Below, piece after piece: positions 1 through 9,336 of a stretch of 17,047 nt of DNA (the first letter of the stretch is position 1; each line of letters starts with the position of its first letter). The stretch lies in assembly GCA_046726955.1 (NCBI GenBank), contig JBKPBQ010000557.1:1-17047 (forward strand), given 5' to 3'. Below the pieces are notes generated by a model that was not told the origin of the DNA, did no database searches, and was given only the letters and a program-made list of their open reading frames with translations. The translations under genes were made by a program, and so were the position numbers. The stretch is from CAVPGH01 sp046726955 (GTDB taxonomy: Bacteria; Acidobacteriota; Vicinamibacteria; Fen-336).

Positions 1-407
1 GTCCGGGATCGCCTCGGGCGCCACGACCAGCGAATGGTAGCGCGTGGCCGTGAACGGGTCGGGGAGGCCCGCGAAGAGCGTGCGGCCGTCGTGGCGGATC
101 TCCGACGTCTTGCCGTGCATGAGCTTGGGCGCGCGCACCACCCGCCCGCCGAAGGCCTGCCCGAGCGCCTGGTGGCCGAGGCAGACGCCGAGCACCGGGA
201 CGTCCGCGCGCCGGACGAGCTCGAGGCTGATCCCCGCCTGGTCCGGCGTCCCCGGGCCGGGCGAGATCACGATCTTCTCGGGCTTGCGGGCGAGCGCCTC
301 GTCCACGGTGAGGGCGTCGTTGCGAACGACTTCAACCTCCGCCCCCAGCTCGCCGAGGTACTGGTAGAGGTTGAACGTGAAGGAGTCGTAGTTGTCGACG
401 AGCAGGA

Positions 408-411
<4 letters not shown>
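1..411 (-). CDS. trpG: Anthranilate synthase component II, glutamine amidotransferase (partial, C-terminus outside window)
   Basis: Class I glutamine amidotransferase that releases ammonia from glutamine for TrpE; the same family also serves p-aminobenzoate synthesis (PabA). The visible 137 residues begin MILLVDNYDSFTFNLYQYLG, the family's typical N-terminus. They include the oxyanion-strand motif SPGPGTP (about 50-56) and the nucleophile elbow GVCLGHQ with Cys77. The His and Glu of the triad lie beyond the window edge. The GTG start at 411 lies in a GTGA overlap with the trpE stop, which fixes the start and implies translational coupling with its partner subunit. It is the last visible gene of the aro-his-trp operon, and further trp genes may follow outside. 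Whether it is TrpG only or a dual TrpG/PabA cannot be decided from sequence alone. Confidence 0.96.
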
Positions 412-1861
<1,450 letters not shown>

Positions 1862-1865
<4 letters not shown>

Positions 1866-2479
1866 CGTCCGCCTCCCTCGCGCCGGCGGCGCAACACGTC
1901 CATCACCCGCGTGAGCGCCACTCCCCGCTGGTGCAGCGCGACGGTAAGGTGGTAGAGCAGGTCGGCCGATTCCTCGGCCAGCCGCTCGTCGCTCTCCGCC
2001 TTGGCCGCGAGCACGACCTCCGTCGCCTCCTCGCCGATCTTCTTGAGGACGGCGTCCGGCCCCTTGGCCAGGAGTCGCGCCGTATACGAGCCCTCGGGAG
2101 CGTCCTTCGCCCGCGACGCCACCACGCGCGCGAGCTCCTCGAGCATCCCCGCGTCCGACGTTGCGCCGTCCCCGAAGCACGTGCGAGTCCCGTTGTGGCA
2201 CGCCGGCCCCTCGGGATCCACGACGAGGAGCAGCGTGTCCTCGTCGCAGTCGGTCTTCATGTCCACGACGCGCAGGCCGTTCCCCGAGGTCTCGCCCTTT
2301 CGCCAGAGCGTCTTGCGGCTGCGGCTCCAGAAGTGCGCGTACCTGGTGGCGGCGGTTTTCTCGACGGCTTCCGCGTTCGCCCACGCCAGCATCAGCACGT
2401 CGCCGCTCGCCCGGTCCTGGACGACGACGGGCACGAGGCCGGTCGCGTCGTACTTGAGGACTCCGGACCAGAGGGTCAC
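1862..2479 (-). CDS. hisIE: Bifunctional phosphoribosyl-AMP cyclohydrolase / phosphoribosyl-ATP pyrophosphohydrolase
   Basis: Histidine steps 2 and 3 in one 205-residue protein. The HisI domain (about 1-105) has the FWSRSRKTLWRKGETSGN signature (50-67). It also has the acidic Mg site DCDED with Cys78 (77-81) and the zinc cysteines Cys94 and Cys101 in GPACHNGTRTC. The HisE domain (about 112-205) shows SYTARLLAKG, KKIGEEATEVVLAAK and ESADLLYHLTVAL, the MazG-like acidic helices that hydrolyse PR-ATP. The GTG start at 2479 overlaps the hisF stop as GTGA, and the next two residues (TL) followed by a WSGVLKYDATGLVP-type beginning fit the family. The length agrees with fused HisIE proteins. No missing catalytic residues were seen. 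Confidence 0.97.
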
Positions 2480-3237
2480 GGCCGCACCTCCACGCCATCC
2501 CGACGGAGCTGCGCCTTGGCGTCGGGGATCCGGACCTCGCCGAAGTGGAAGATCGAGGCGGCGAGCGCCGCGCTCGCCCGGCCCTCGGTGAGGACCTCGG
2601 CCATGTGGGCGACGGTGCCGCACCCTCCCGAGGCCACGACGGGCACGCTCACCGCTTCCGCGACCGCGCGGGTGAGCGCGAGATCGAAGCCGTCCTTCGT
2701 CCCGTCACGGTCCATGCTCGTGAGCAGGATCTCGCCGGCGCCGCGCGCGACGCCTTCCCGGGCCCACGCCACCGCGTCGCGACCGGTCGGCGTGCGGCCG
2801 CCGTGGACGTAGACCTCGAAGCTGCCGTCCTTCCGACGACGCGCGTCGATCGCGAGCACGACGGCCTGCGAGCCGAAGCGCCGGGAGAGATCGGTCAGGA
2901 GCACGGGGCGGTCCACCGCCGCGGTGTTCACGGCCACCTTGTCCGCCCCCGCGCGCAGGAGCGCCTCCGCGTCCTCCACGGTGCGCACTCCCCCGCCGAC
3001 CGTGAACGGAAGGAAGACGGTGTCCGCCACGCGCCGCACCATCTCCAGGACGATGGGCCGGTCGTCCGAGGACGCCGTGATGTCGAGGAAGACGAGCTCG
3101 TCCGCCCCCTCGGCGTCGTAGCGGGCCGCGCATTCCACCGGGTCTCCCGCGTCGCGCAGCGACACGAACCGGACGCCCTTGACCACGCGCCCGCGGTCCA
3201 CGTCGAGGCAGGGGATGAGCCGTTTGGCGAGCGTCAT
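2476..3237 (-). CDS. hisF: Imidazole glycerol phosphate synthase, cyclase subunit
   Basis: A (beta-alpha)8 barrel subunit of 253 residues. It uses ammonia from HisH to convert PRFAR to imidazole glycerol phosphate and AICAR (histidine step 5). The N-terminus MTLAKRLIPCLDVDRGRVVKG is diagnostic, with the catalytic Asp12 in CLDVD and the second catalytic Asp131 in LAIDARR. Phosphate-binding loops are seen at TVGGGVRT (79-86) and in the C-terminal VVASGGCGT. The loop TSMDRDGTKDGFD (173-185) is typical of HisF and separates it from its paralogue HisA next door. The ATG start at 3237 overlaps the hisA stop as ATGA. The partner hisH lies two genes upstream in the same operon. Confidence 0.98.
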   Translation of the reverse strand: MTLAKRLIPCLDVDRGRVVKGVRFVSLRDAGDPVECAARYDAEGADELVFLDITASSDDRPIVLEMVRRVADTVFLPFTVGGGVRTVEDAEALLRAGADKVAVNTAAVDRPVLLTDLSRRFGSQAVVLAIDARRRKDGSFEVYVHGGRTPTGRDAVAWAREGVARGAGEILLTSMDRDGTKDGFDLALTRAVAEAVSVPVVASGGCGTVAHMAEVLTEGRASAALAASIFHFGEVRIPDAKAQLRRDGVEVRP

Positions 3238-4004
3238 GATCCGCCCTCGGTGACTCGCTTGCTCGTGGCGTCGGCGACGCCTTCGCCCCTGGCGACTCGT
3301 CGCGCCTCGTCGAGGGAGAGCTTGCCGTCGTAGAGCGCCTTCCCGACCACGATCTCGTCGATGCCGATCTCCTCCAGCCCCGCGAGCCACTCGATGTCTT
3401 CCAGCCTGGAGATGCCTCCGGCCGCGGTGACCCGGAGGCCGCTCGCCAGGGCGACCTGCTCGATCGCGTGCAGGTTCGGACCGGTGAGCATGCCGTCGCG
3501 CATGACGTCCGTGTACTGGATGCGCGGGACTCCCCAGGTCTTGACGCGCGAGGCCAGCTCCACCGCGTCCACGGTAGTCACCTCGTTCCAACCGGCCACC
3601 GCGACCTTGCCGTCGCGGGCGTCGATGGCCACCGCGACCGCGTCCGGCCACCGGCGGACGGCCTCCTCGACGACCTCGGGACGCGAGACCGCGGCCGTTC
3701 CGAAGATCACGCGCTCCGCCCCCGCGTTGCGGTAGCCCGCGGCGGTCTCGATCGTGCGCAGCCCGCCTCCGACCTCGACGGGGATGCGCACCGCCGCGAT
3801 CACGGCCGCCACCGCCTGCGGCTGCGCCTTGCCCTCGATGGCGGCGTCGAGGTCCACCACGTGGAGCCTCTCCGCGCCTTCCGCTTCCCAGCGCCGCGCC
3901 ACCTCGGCGGGATCGCCGCCGTAGACGGTCTCGTCCTGGAGGCGGCCCTGCTTGAGACGCACGACGCGGCCGTTCCGCAGGTCGATCGCGGGCATCACGA
4001 TCAC
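3234..4004 (-). CDS. hisA: ProFAR isomerase (phosphoribosylformimino-5-aminoimidazole carboxamide ribotide isomerase)
   Basis: Histidine step 4: Amadori isomerisation of ProFAR to PRFAR by a (beta-alpha)8 barrel of 256 residues. Visible markers are PAIDLRNGRVVRLKQG (5-20) with catalytic Asp8, VEVGGGLRT (76-84), the second catalytic Asp128 in VAIDAR, and TDVMRDGMLTGPN (165-177). The last is the HisA-type loop (TD-RDG--GPN), which distinguishes it from HisF and from TrpF-like proteins. The GTG start at 4004 overlaps the hisH stop as GTGA; a second in-frame start, ATG at 3995, would trim only three residues. A PriA-type dual HisA/TrpF role is not suggested by anything visible, but trpF is not in this window. 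Confidence 0.97.
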   Translation of the reverse strand: MIVMPAIDLRNGRVVRLKQGRLQDETVYGGDPAEVARRWEAEGAERLHVVDLDAAIEGKAQPQAVAAVIAAVRIPVEVGGGLRTIETAAGYRNAGAERVIFGTAAVSRPEVVEEAVRRWPDAVAVAIDARDGKVAVAGWNEVTTVDAVELASRVKTWGVPRIQYTDVMRDGMLTGPNLHAIEQVALASGLRVTAAGGISRLEDIEWLAGLEEIGIDEIVVGKALYDGKLSLDEARRVARGEGVADATSKRVTEGGS

Positions 4005-4627
4005 GCGCTCCTCCGCGCCGCCGAGCGTCCGAGCATGCGGACGAAGTTCGCCACCATCCGCAAGCCCACTTCCTGGCTCTTCTCGGGGTGGAACTGCACG
4101 CCGAGAACGCTGCCTCGCCCCGCTACCGCCGCGAAGTCCCGCCCGTAGTCCGAGGTGGCGACGGTGACGTCGTCCGGAGCGTCGCAGTAGTAGGAGTGCA
4201 CGAAGTACACGTAGGCGCCGTCCTCGATCCCGTCGAGGAGCGGGTGGCGCTGTCGGTGCCGCAGCCGGTTCCAGCCCATGTGAGGCACGGGGAGGCCCTC
4301 GTCGAACCGCCGCACCCGGCCCGGCAGCAGCCCCAGGCCGGCGTGCCGCCCGTGCTCCTCGCTCTCGTCGAAGAAGAGCTGCATGCCGATGCAGATCCCG
4401 AGCACGGGCTTGCCCGCGGCCGCCGCCTCGCGCACCACGGGAACGATGCCGCGCCGCGTGACCTCGTCCATGGTGGCGGCGAAGGCTCCGTCCCCGGGGA
4501 GGACGAGCGCGTCGGCCGCGCGCAGGACGTCCGGATCTCCGGTGAGCGTCGTCTCCGCCCCCGCGTGGCGGAAGGCCTTGGTGACGCTGCCGAGGTTCCC
4601 GATCCCGTAGTCGGCGATCGCGATCAC
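4001..4627 (-). CDS. hisH: Imidazole glycerol phosphate synthase, glutamine amidotransferase subunit
   Basis: Class I glutamine amidotransferase of 208 residues that feeds ammonia through the HisF barrel. It begins MIAIADYGIGNLGSV, typical for HisH. The triad is complete: Cys79 in GICIGMQLFF, and His180 and Glu182 in GVQFHPEKSQ. Other family landmarks are LVLPGDGAF (41-49), VPHMGWN (114-120) and YFVHSYY (141-147). The GTG start at 4627 lies in a GTGA overlap with the hisB stop. It can be told from the other amidotransferase in the operon (trpG) by the IGMQ nucleophile context and the HMGWN motif. Confidence 0.97.
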   Translation of the reverse strand: MIAIADYGIGNLGSVTKAFRHAGAETTLTGDPDVLRAADALVLPGDGAFAATMDEVTRRGIVPVVREAAAAGKPVLGICIGMQLFFDESEEHGRHAGLGLLPGRVRRFDEGLPVPHMGWNRLRHRQRHPLLDGIEDGAYVYFVHSYYCDAPDDVTVATSDYGRDFAAVAGRGSVLGVQFHPEKSQEVGLRMVANFVRMLGRSAARRSA

Positions 4628-5211
4628 AGCTTCCCCTTCGTGCTGGGCACGCCTTTCACGCGCGGATCGCGGGCCACCGCCATGGAGAGCGCGCGCGCCG
4701 TGGCCTTGAAGAGCGTCTCCGCCACGTGGTGGGCGTTGCGGCCGCGGAGCGTGTCGAGGTGGAGGTTCAGCCTTCCGTGGTCCACGAGAGCCCAGAAGAA
4801 GTCCTCGAAGAGCTCCGTGGGCATCGTGCCCACGCGCTGGGCCTTGAAGACGACGCCGAAGTGGAGCCAGGGCCGGCCCGAAAGGTCGACGACGGCCTGG
4901 GTCAAGGCCTCGTCGAGCGGGCAGAACGCGTGGCCGAAGCGCACGATGCCCTTCTTGTCCCCGAGCGCCTGCTTCAAGGCCTGGCCGAGCGCTATCCCCA
5001 CGTCCTCCACCGTGTGGTGCGCGTCCACGTTGAGGTCGCCCTTGCAGCGCACGTCGAGGTCGAACCGGCCGTGGGTGGCGAGCGACGTCAGCATGTGATC
5101 GAGGAAACCCACGCCCGTCTGGATCCGCGAGCGTCCTTCGCCGTCGAGGTTCAGGGCGAGGTCGATGTCCGTCTCGCGGGTCTTGCGACGCACCGATGCT
5201 CTTCGCGCCAT
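4624..5211 (-). CDS. hisB: Imidazoleglycerol-phosphate dehydratase (monofunctional)
   Basis: Histidine step 6: dehydration of imidazole glycerol phosphate to imidazole acetol phosphate. The 195-residue protein has the duplicated Mn-binding pattern of the family. It shows FLDHML (37-42), DAHHTVED (64-71), RFGHAFCPLDEA (91-102) and GRNAHHVAE (158-165, His161/His162/Glu165), ending near STKG (190-193). It is the dehydratase domain alone, without the N-terminal HAD histidinol-phosphatase of enteric HisB, so that phosphatase must be encoded elsewhere. The ATG at 5211 shares its A with the hisC stop (TGATG). A GTG directly before it, at 5214, is in frame and could also start translation. The upstream AAAGAGGG inside the hisC end is a plausible ribosome site. 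Confidence 0.97.
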   Translation of the reverse strand: MARRASVRRKTRETDIDLALNLDGEGRSRIQTGVGFLDHMLTSLATHGRFDLDVRCKGDLNVDAHHTVEDVGIALGQALKQALGDKKGIVRFGHAFCPLDEALTQAVVDLSGRPWLHFGVVFKAQRVGTMPTELFEDFFWALVDHGRLNLHLDTLRGRNAHHVAETLFKATARALSMAVARDPRVKGVPSTKGKL

Positions 5212-6302
5212 CACACCCTCTTTGCCTCGACGCCGGCGCGGAGAGCATCGGACATGGCCGCGAGCAGCGCCGCATTCTCCGCCTCGGACCCGACGCTGAT
5301 GCGCAGGCATCGTCCGAGCATCGGATAGGAGGTCACGTCTCGAACCAGCACTCCCTTCTCGTACAACGCCTCGAAGACCGCCTTCGGATCGGCCTCGAGA
5401 AACTCCACGAGCAGGAAGTTCGCGGCCGAAGGATAGACCCGGATCCCGGCGATCCGGCGGAGAGACGCGGCGAGCCCCTCGCGCAGCCTCACGAGCCGTT
5501 TCACGGTGGGAAGAAGCTCCGACTCGTAGCATTCGAGGGCCGCCATCGCCGCGGCCTGCGAGAAGAAGTTCAGGTTGTAGGGGAGCCGCGCCTTGTCGAC
5601 CTCGCGGACGAGCGCGGGCGAGGCGAGGAGGTAGCCGACGCGGAGCCCCGCCATCCCCATCGCCTTGGAGAACGTGCGCAGGACGACCAGATTCGGGTGC
5701 TCCTCGAGGAGAGCGGCCACCGACTCGTCGTCCGCGAACTCCTGGTAGGCCTGGTCGAGTACGAGGAGGCCGCCCTCTCCGGCCATGCGACTGATGGCGG
5801 CCGACGAGATCTGGTTACCGGTCGGATTGTTCGGCGAGCAGACGACGCTCATCCCGTGCGTCCGGTGAGCTTCGATCAAGGCCGTCTCGTCGTATTGCAT
5901 ATCCGGCGTCAATCGAACCCTGACCGCCTCGCCCCCGAGGATCGTCGTCATCAGCGCATACAGCGTGAACGTGGGCTCCGGGATGACGACCTTCGTCCCC
6001 GCGCCTACCGTCACCAGCAGCAGCGCCTCGATCAGCTCGTTCGACCCGTTCCCGCACAGGATCCCGTCCGCCCGCCAGCCGCTGAAGGCGGCGAGCTTCT
6101 CGCGCAGGTCCTTCGGGTCGAAGTCGGGGTAGCGCGACCACGGCCGCGAGAGCGCCTTGTCCAGCACCCGGCGCTTCACCGCCTCCGGCATGTCGAAAGG
6201 GTTCTCGTTCTGGTTGATCTTCACGGGGGCACGGCGGGCGGAGAGCGTGTAGGCGACGGCGGCGCGCACCGCCGGCTTGACGCGGAGCAGAGGGTCGCTC
6301 AT
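5211..6302 (-). CDS. hisC: Histidinol-phosphate aminotransferase
   Basis: Fold-type I PLP aminotransferase of 363 residues that converts imidazole acetol phosphate to histidinol phosphate (step 7). Markers are the substrate loop INQNENPFDMP (29-39), GNGSNELIEAL (84-94), SPNNPTG (156-162) and the cofactor strand VLDQAYQEF (181-189). The PLP lysine is Lys213 in TFSKAMGMAGLRVGY, and the C-terminal LRISVG completes the set. The ATG at 6302 overlaps the hisD stop as ATGA. HisC-type enzymes in other bacteria (for example the Bacillus subtilis trp-hisC-tyrA-aroE supraoperon) also transaminate aromatic keto acids. A double role here would suit the mixed operon, but that is inference. Confidence 0.95.
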   Translation of the reverse strand: MSDPLLRVKPAVRAAVAYTLSARRAPVKINQNENPFDMPEAVKRRVLDKALSRPWSRYPDFDPKDLREKLAAFSGWRADGILCGNGSNELIEALLLVTVGAGTKVVIPEPTFTLYALMTTILGGEAVRVRLTPDMQYDETALIEAHRTHGMSVVCSPNNPTGNQISSAAISRMAGEGGLLVLDQAYQEFADDESVAALLEEHPNLVVLRTFSKAMGMAGLRVGYLLASPALVREVDKARLPYNLNFFSQAAAMAALECYESELLPTVKRLVRLREGLAASLRRIAGIRVYPSAANFLLVEFLEADPKAVFEALYEKGVLVRDVTSYPMLGRCLRISVGSEAENAALLAAMSDALRAGVEAKRV

Positions 6303-7588
6303 CCCGCGAACCTCGTGAGGACACTCTGCGCGTGGCCGGCGAAGCCCTCGGCGCGCGCGACCCGTACGATGCCGTCCGCCACTCGACCTAGGCCGGACCT
6401 CGTCATCGTCACGACGCTCTGCCGGCGCTGGAAGTCCCGCACGGAGAGCGGCGAGGAGAAGCGCGCGGTGCCGCCCGTGGGCAGCACGTGGTTGGGGCCG
6501 ATCCCGTAGTCGCCCACCGCCACCGGCGCGTGCTCGCCCACGAAGACGGCGCCGGCCACCACGCGCCGCGCCACCGCGGAAGCGTCGCGCGTCATCACCT
6601 CCGCGTGCTCGGCCGCCAGGCCGTTGACGGCGGCGATGCCTTCCTCGAGATCGCGGACGAAGACGACCGCCGCGTGGCGCGCGAGGGCGCGCCGGGCCGC
6701 GCGGACGTTGGCCACGGAGGAGGCGCCGTCCGCCACGAGCTCGCGCACCTCCTCGGCGAGGGCCGCGGACGGGGTGACGAGCACGACCGTTTCGTCGCCG
6801 CTGCCGTGCTCGGCCTGGGCGAGGAGATCGGCGGCCACGAACCCCGCGTCCGCGGTGTCGTCCGCGAGGATCACGACCTCGCTCGGCCCCGCCTCGTTGT
6901 CGATCTCCACGTCGCCCCGCACCCGCCGCTTGGCCGCGGCCACGAAGGCGTTGCCCGGCCCCACGATCTTGTCCACCCGCGCCACCGTCGCCGTGCCGTA
7001 GGCGAGCGCGGCCACCGCCTGCGCGCCGCCCACCCGAAGGACGGCGTCCTCGAGACCGACGATCACGAGGGCGGCCGCGATCGCGGGGCTGGACGAGAGC
7101 GCGCGGGGCGGTGTCGCCACCACGATCCGCGGGACTCCGGCCACGCGCGCGGGAATCGCGTTCATGAGCACCGACGACGGGTACGCGCCGGCGCCCCCGG
7201 GCACGTAGAGACCGACGGACTCGAGCGGGGACACGACCTCCTCGAGCACGCCGCCTCCGGGAAGCCGCATCCGGAACCCGGCGGAGAGCTGCCGTCGATG
7301 GTAGGCGGTGATGCGGGCGGCCATGTCCTGGAGCGCCCCCACCACTCCCCTGTCGGCCTGGCGCGCGAGGTTCCTGATCTGTCGGGCCGGCACGCGCAGG
7401 CTGTTCTTGCCCAGTCGTACCCCGTCGAACTTCCGGCCGAACCGCACGAGCGCGGCATCCCCGTCGCGCTTCACCGCCCGGAGGATCCCGACCACGGCCC
7501 TCTCCACCTCGGGCCGAGCGGAGGCCGCGCGGGGAAGGCCGCGGACCCACTTCTCGAACTCCACGGACCCGTAGCTCAGCGTCCTCAC
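6299..7588 (-). CDS. hisD: Histidinol dehydrogenase
   Basis: Zinc enzyme of 429 residues catalysing the last two NAD-dependent oxidations, from L-histidinol to L-histidine. The zinc ligands expected from the family are all present: Gln258 and His261 in LLAQAEHGSGDE, Asp360 in AVGDYGIGPNHVLPT, and His419 near the C-terminus (GFAGHAQSV). The catalytic Glu327-His328 pair lies in GLAAEHAEV. The region VGGAQAVAALAYGTATV to VDKIVGPGNAFV (186-216), together with AGPSEV (233-238), forms the NAD/substrate part. The GTG at 7588 overlaps the hisG stop as GTGA and gives a normal-length protein. No truncation or unusual substitution at catalytic positions was seen. Confidence 0.98.
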   Translation of the reverse strand: MRTLSYGSVEFEKWVRGLPRAASARPEVERAVVGILRAVKRDGDAALVRFGRKFDGVRLGKNSLRVPARQIRNLARQADRGVVGALQDMAARITAYHRRQLSAGFRMRLPGGGVLEEVVSPLESVGLYVPGGAGAYPSSVLMNAIPARVAGVPRIVVATPPRALSSSPAIAAALVIVGLEDAVLRVGGAQAVAALAYGTATVARVDKIVGPGNAFVAAAKRRVRGDVEIDNEAGPSEVVILADDTADAGFVAADLLAQAEHGSGDETVVLVTPSAALAEEVRELVADGASSVANVRAARRALARHAAVVFVRDLEEGIAAVNGLAAEHAEVMTRDASAVARRVVAGAVFVGEHAPVAVGDYGIGPNHVLPTGGTARFSSPLSVRDFQRRQSVVTMTRSGLGRVADGIVRVARAEGFAGHAQSVLTRFAG

Positions 7589-8226
7589 GACGCCCCCCTC
7601 GCCGCCCAGTCCTCCGAGGTCGTCCGCAGCGTGGCGAGCAGCTCCGAGATCTCCTCTCGGCGCGCGTGGAAGCTCGCCCTGTTCACGACGAGACGAGCGG
7701 AAGAGCTCGCGATCTCCTCGACCGGAACGAGGCCGTTCTCCTCGAGCGTCCGGCCCGTCTCCACCACGTCCACGATGCAGTCGGCGAGACCGAGTCCCGG
7801 CGCGAGCTCCACCGAGCCCGCGAGGCGGACGACCTCCGCGGAGAGTCCCCGCTCCAGGAAGTGCGTGGAGGCCACGCGCGGGTATTTGGTGGCCACGCGC
7901 AGGGTGGAGGTGCTTACGTAAGAGAAAGGCGTGTCCTTCTTGCCCGCAACGACCAGCCGGCAGTGGCCGAAGCCGAGGTCGAGCGGCTCGTAGACGTCGC
8001 TCGCCGTCTCGAGCAGCACGTCGCGCCCCGCGATCCCGCAGTCGGCGACGCCGTACTCGACGTAGGTGGGCACGTCCATGTCCTTCACGAACAGGAACCG
8101 GAAGCCGTCGATGGGCACCACGAGTCGCCGGCTCTCTCCCTCCGGGAAGGGCAGCTTGGCCCGGCGGAAGAGGACCTCCGTGCCGAGCAGGAGCTTGCCC
8201 TTCGAGAGGGCCACGGTGAGCGTCAC
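7585..8226 (-). CDS. hisG: ATP phosphoribosyltransferase, short form
   Basis: First enzyme of histidine synthesis; it joins ATP and PRPP. At 213 residues it is the short HisG class, which lacks the C-terminal ACT-like regulatory domain and needs HisZ for activity and histidine feedback. The N-terminus MTLTVALSKGKLL, the ADCGIAGRDVLLE strand (61-73) and the PRPP loop DCIVDVVETGRTLEENGL (149-166) are clear. HisZ is encoded immediately upstream, and the GTG at 8226 sits in a GTGA overlap with its stop, as expected for obligate partners. The open frame extends much further upstream, but only antiparallel to hisZ, with no family similarity. Confidence 0.97.
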   Translation of the reverse strand: MTLTVALSKGKLLLGTEVLFRRAKLPFPEGESRRLVVPIDGFRFLFVKDMDVPTYVEYGVADCGIAGRDVLLETASDVYEPLDLGFGHCRLVVAGKKDTPFSYVSTSTLRVATKYPRVASTHFLERGLSAEVVRLAGSVELAPGLGLADCIVDVVETGRTLEENGLVPVEEIASSSARLVVNRASFHARREEISELLATLRTTSEDWAARGAS

Positions 8227-9332
8227 TGCGGGCCTCCGTTGCCGCTGCCGAAGCGCACGCGGCGGCCCGCGTCTCTCGCGGCGCGCGCGCGGAGCAGCGC
8301 GGCCCCGAGCCCGGGATCGGCCACGAGCTCGACCTCGGCAGAACGCAGCGCCGGGAGCCGGCCCTGCTTCTCGAGGAGGAGCGCCGTCCGGTCGAGGCCG
8401 AGCATGAAGCCGACGGCGGGCAGCGGCCGGCCGAAGCGGCCGAGGAGGGTGTCGTAGCGCCCGCCCCCGCCCACCTCGAACCCCAGGCCCGGCGCGTAGG
8501 CCCGGAAGACGATGCCGGTGTAGTAGTCGAGCCCCCGCACCTCGCCGAGGTCCACGACGAGGCGGTGCCCGAGCCCCGCCACCTCCAGCGTCTCCGCGAG
8601 CCGCGCGAGCTCGCGCACGGCGGCGCGGGCGGGCTCGCAGAAGGCGAAGAGGCCGGCCGCGTCCTTCAGCACCTCGGGCGGCCCCGCGACCTCCGTGAGG
8701 CGCGCCACCGCGGCCGCGGTCTCCTCGGCGACCTGCTCGCGCGCGAGAAGGGCGAGAACGCCCTCGCGGTCCTTCGCCTCCACGCGGTCGCGGAGCGCCT
8801 CGAGGGCGGCGGGCGAGAGCCCCGCGTCGGCGAGGAGGCCGGAGAAGACGCCCACGTGGCCGAGGGCGAGCACCCATCCCTCCGCCCCCAGCCGCTCCAG
8901 GCACTCGGCGGCGATCGCCACCGTCTCCGCGTCCGCGGACGCGGGGTCGCCGCCGAGGTGCTCGAGGCCCATCTGGTGGAGCTCGCTCTGCCGCCCGGCC
9001 TTGGGTGGCTCGTAGCGCAGCACCTCGCCCGAGTAGTAGAGCCGCAGCGGCGCGGGACGGTCGCGCAGCCGGCCCGCCGCGATCTTGGCGAGGAGGCTCG
9101 TGAAGTCGGGACGCAGGGCGAGCACGCTCCCGTCGCGCCCCACGAACGAATACGTCTTGGGGCCGAGGGCGGGACCGGCGAACGCGTCCGCGTAGTCGAA
9201 GAGCGGGGGAATGATCTCCTCGTAGTCCCAGCCCTCGAAGACGGAGACCACGGCCTCCTCGATGCGCCGGCGGCGGCGCGCCTCGTCGCCCACGAAGCAC
9301 TGGACGCCGGGAGGAACCTGGATCCGGGGCAT
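8223..9332 (-). CDS. hisZ: ATP phosphoribosyltransferase regulatory subunit (histidyl-tRNA synthetase paralogue)
   Basis: Class II aaRS-like protein of 369 residues that activates short-form HisG and carries its histidine feedback. Visible parts are the motif-1 region (PRIQVPPGVQCF, then EGWDYEEIIPPLFDY, 33-47), LRPDFTSLLAKIAA (73-86), the motif-2 region RYEPPKAGRQSELHQMGLEHLG (106-127), and the histidine-site segments LDYYTGIVF (268-276) and GGGRYDTLLGRFG (about 289-301) with PAVGFMLGLDR. It lacks the C-terminal anticodon-binding domain of true HisS, is shorter, and sits next to a 213-residue HisG. All of this points to HisZ rather than HisS. The ATG at 9332 is 4 nt after the preceding stop (TAG), the only non-overlapping junction in the operon. 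A few residues further upstream are open in frame but have no family similarity. Confidence 0.94.
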   Translation of the reverse strand: MPRIQVPPGVQCFVGDEARRRRRIEEAVVSVFEGWDYEEIIPPLFDYADAFAGPALGPKTYSFVGRDGSVLALRPDFTSLLAKIAAGRLRDRPAPLRLYYSGEVLRYEPPKAGRQSELHQMGLEHLGGDPASADAETVAIAAECLERLGAEGWVLALGHVGVFSGLLADAGLSPAALEALRDRVEAKDREGVLALLAREQVAEETAAAVARLTEVAGPPEVLKDAAGLFAFCEPARAAVRELARLAETLEVAGLGHRLVVDLGEVRGLDYYTGIVFRAYAPGLGFEVGGGGRYDTLLGRFGRPLPAVGFMLGLDRTALLLEKQGRLPALRSAEVELVADPGLGAALLRARAARDAGRRVRFGSGNGGPQ

Positions 9333-9336
9333 CGGG

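Noticed and set aside
8223..9332. True histidyl-tRNA synthetase (hisS)
   Set aside because: It is too short, lacks the anticodon-binding domain, and is coupled to a short-form hisG, so hisZ is the better call.
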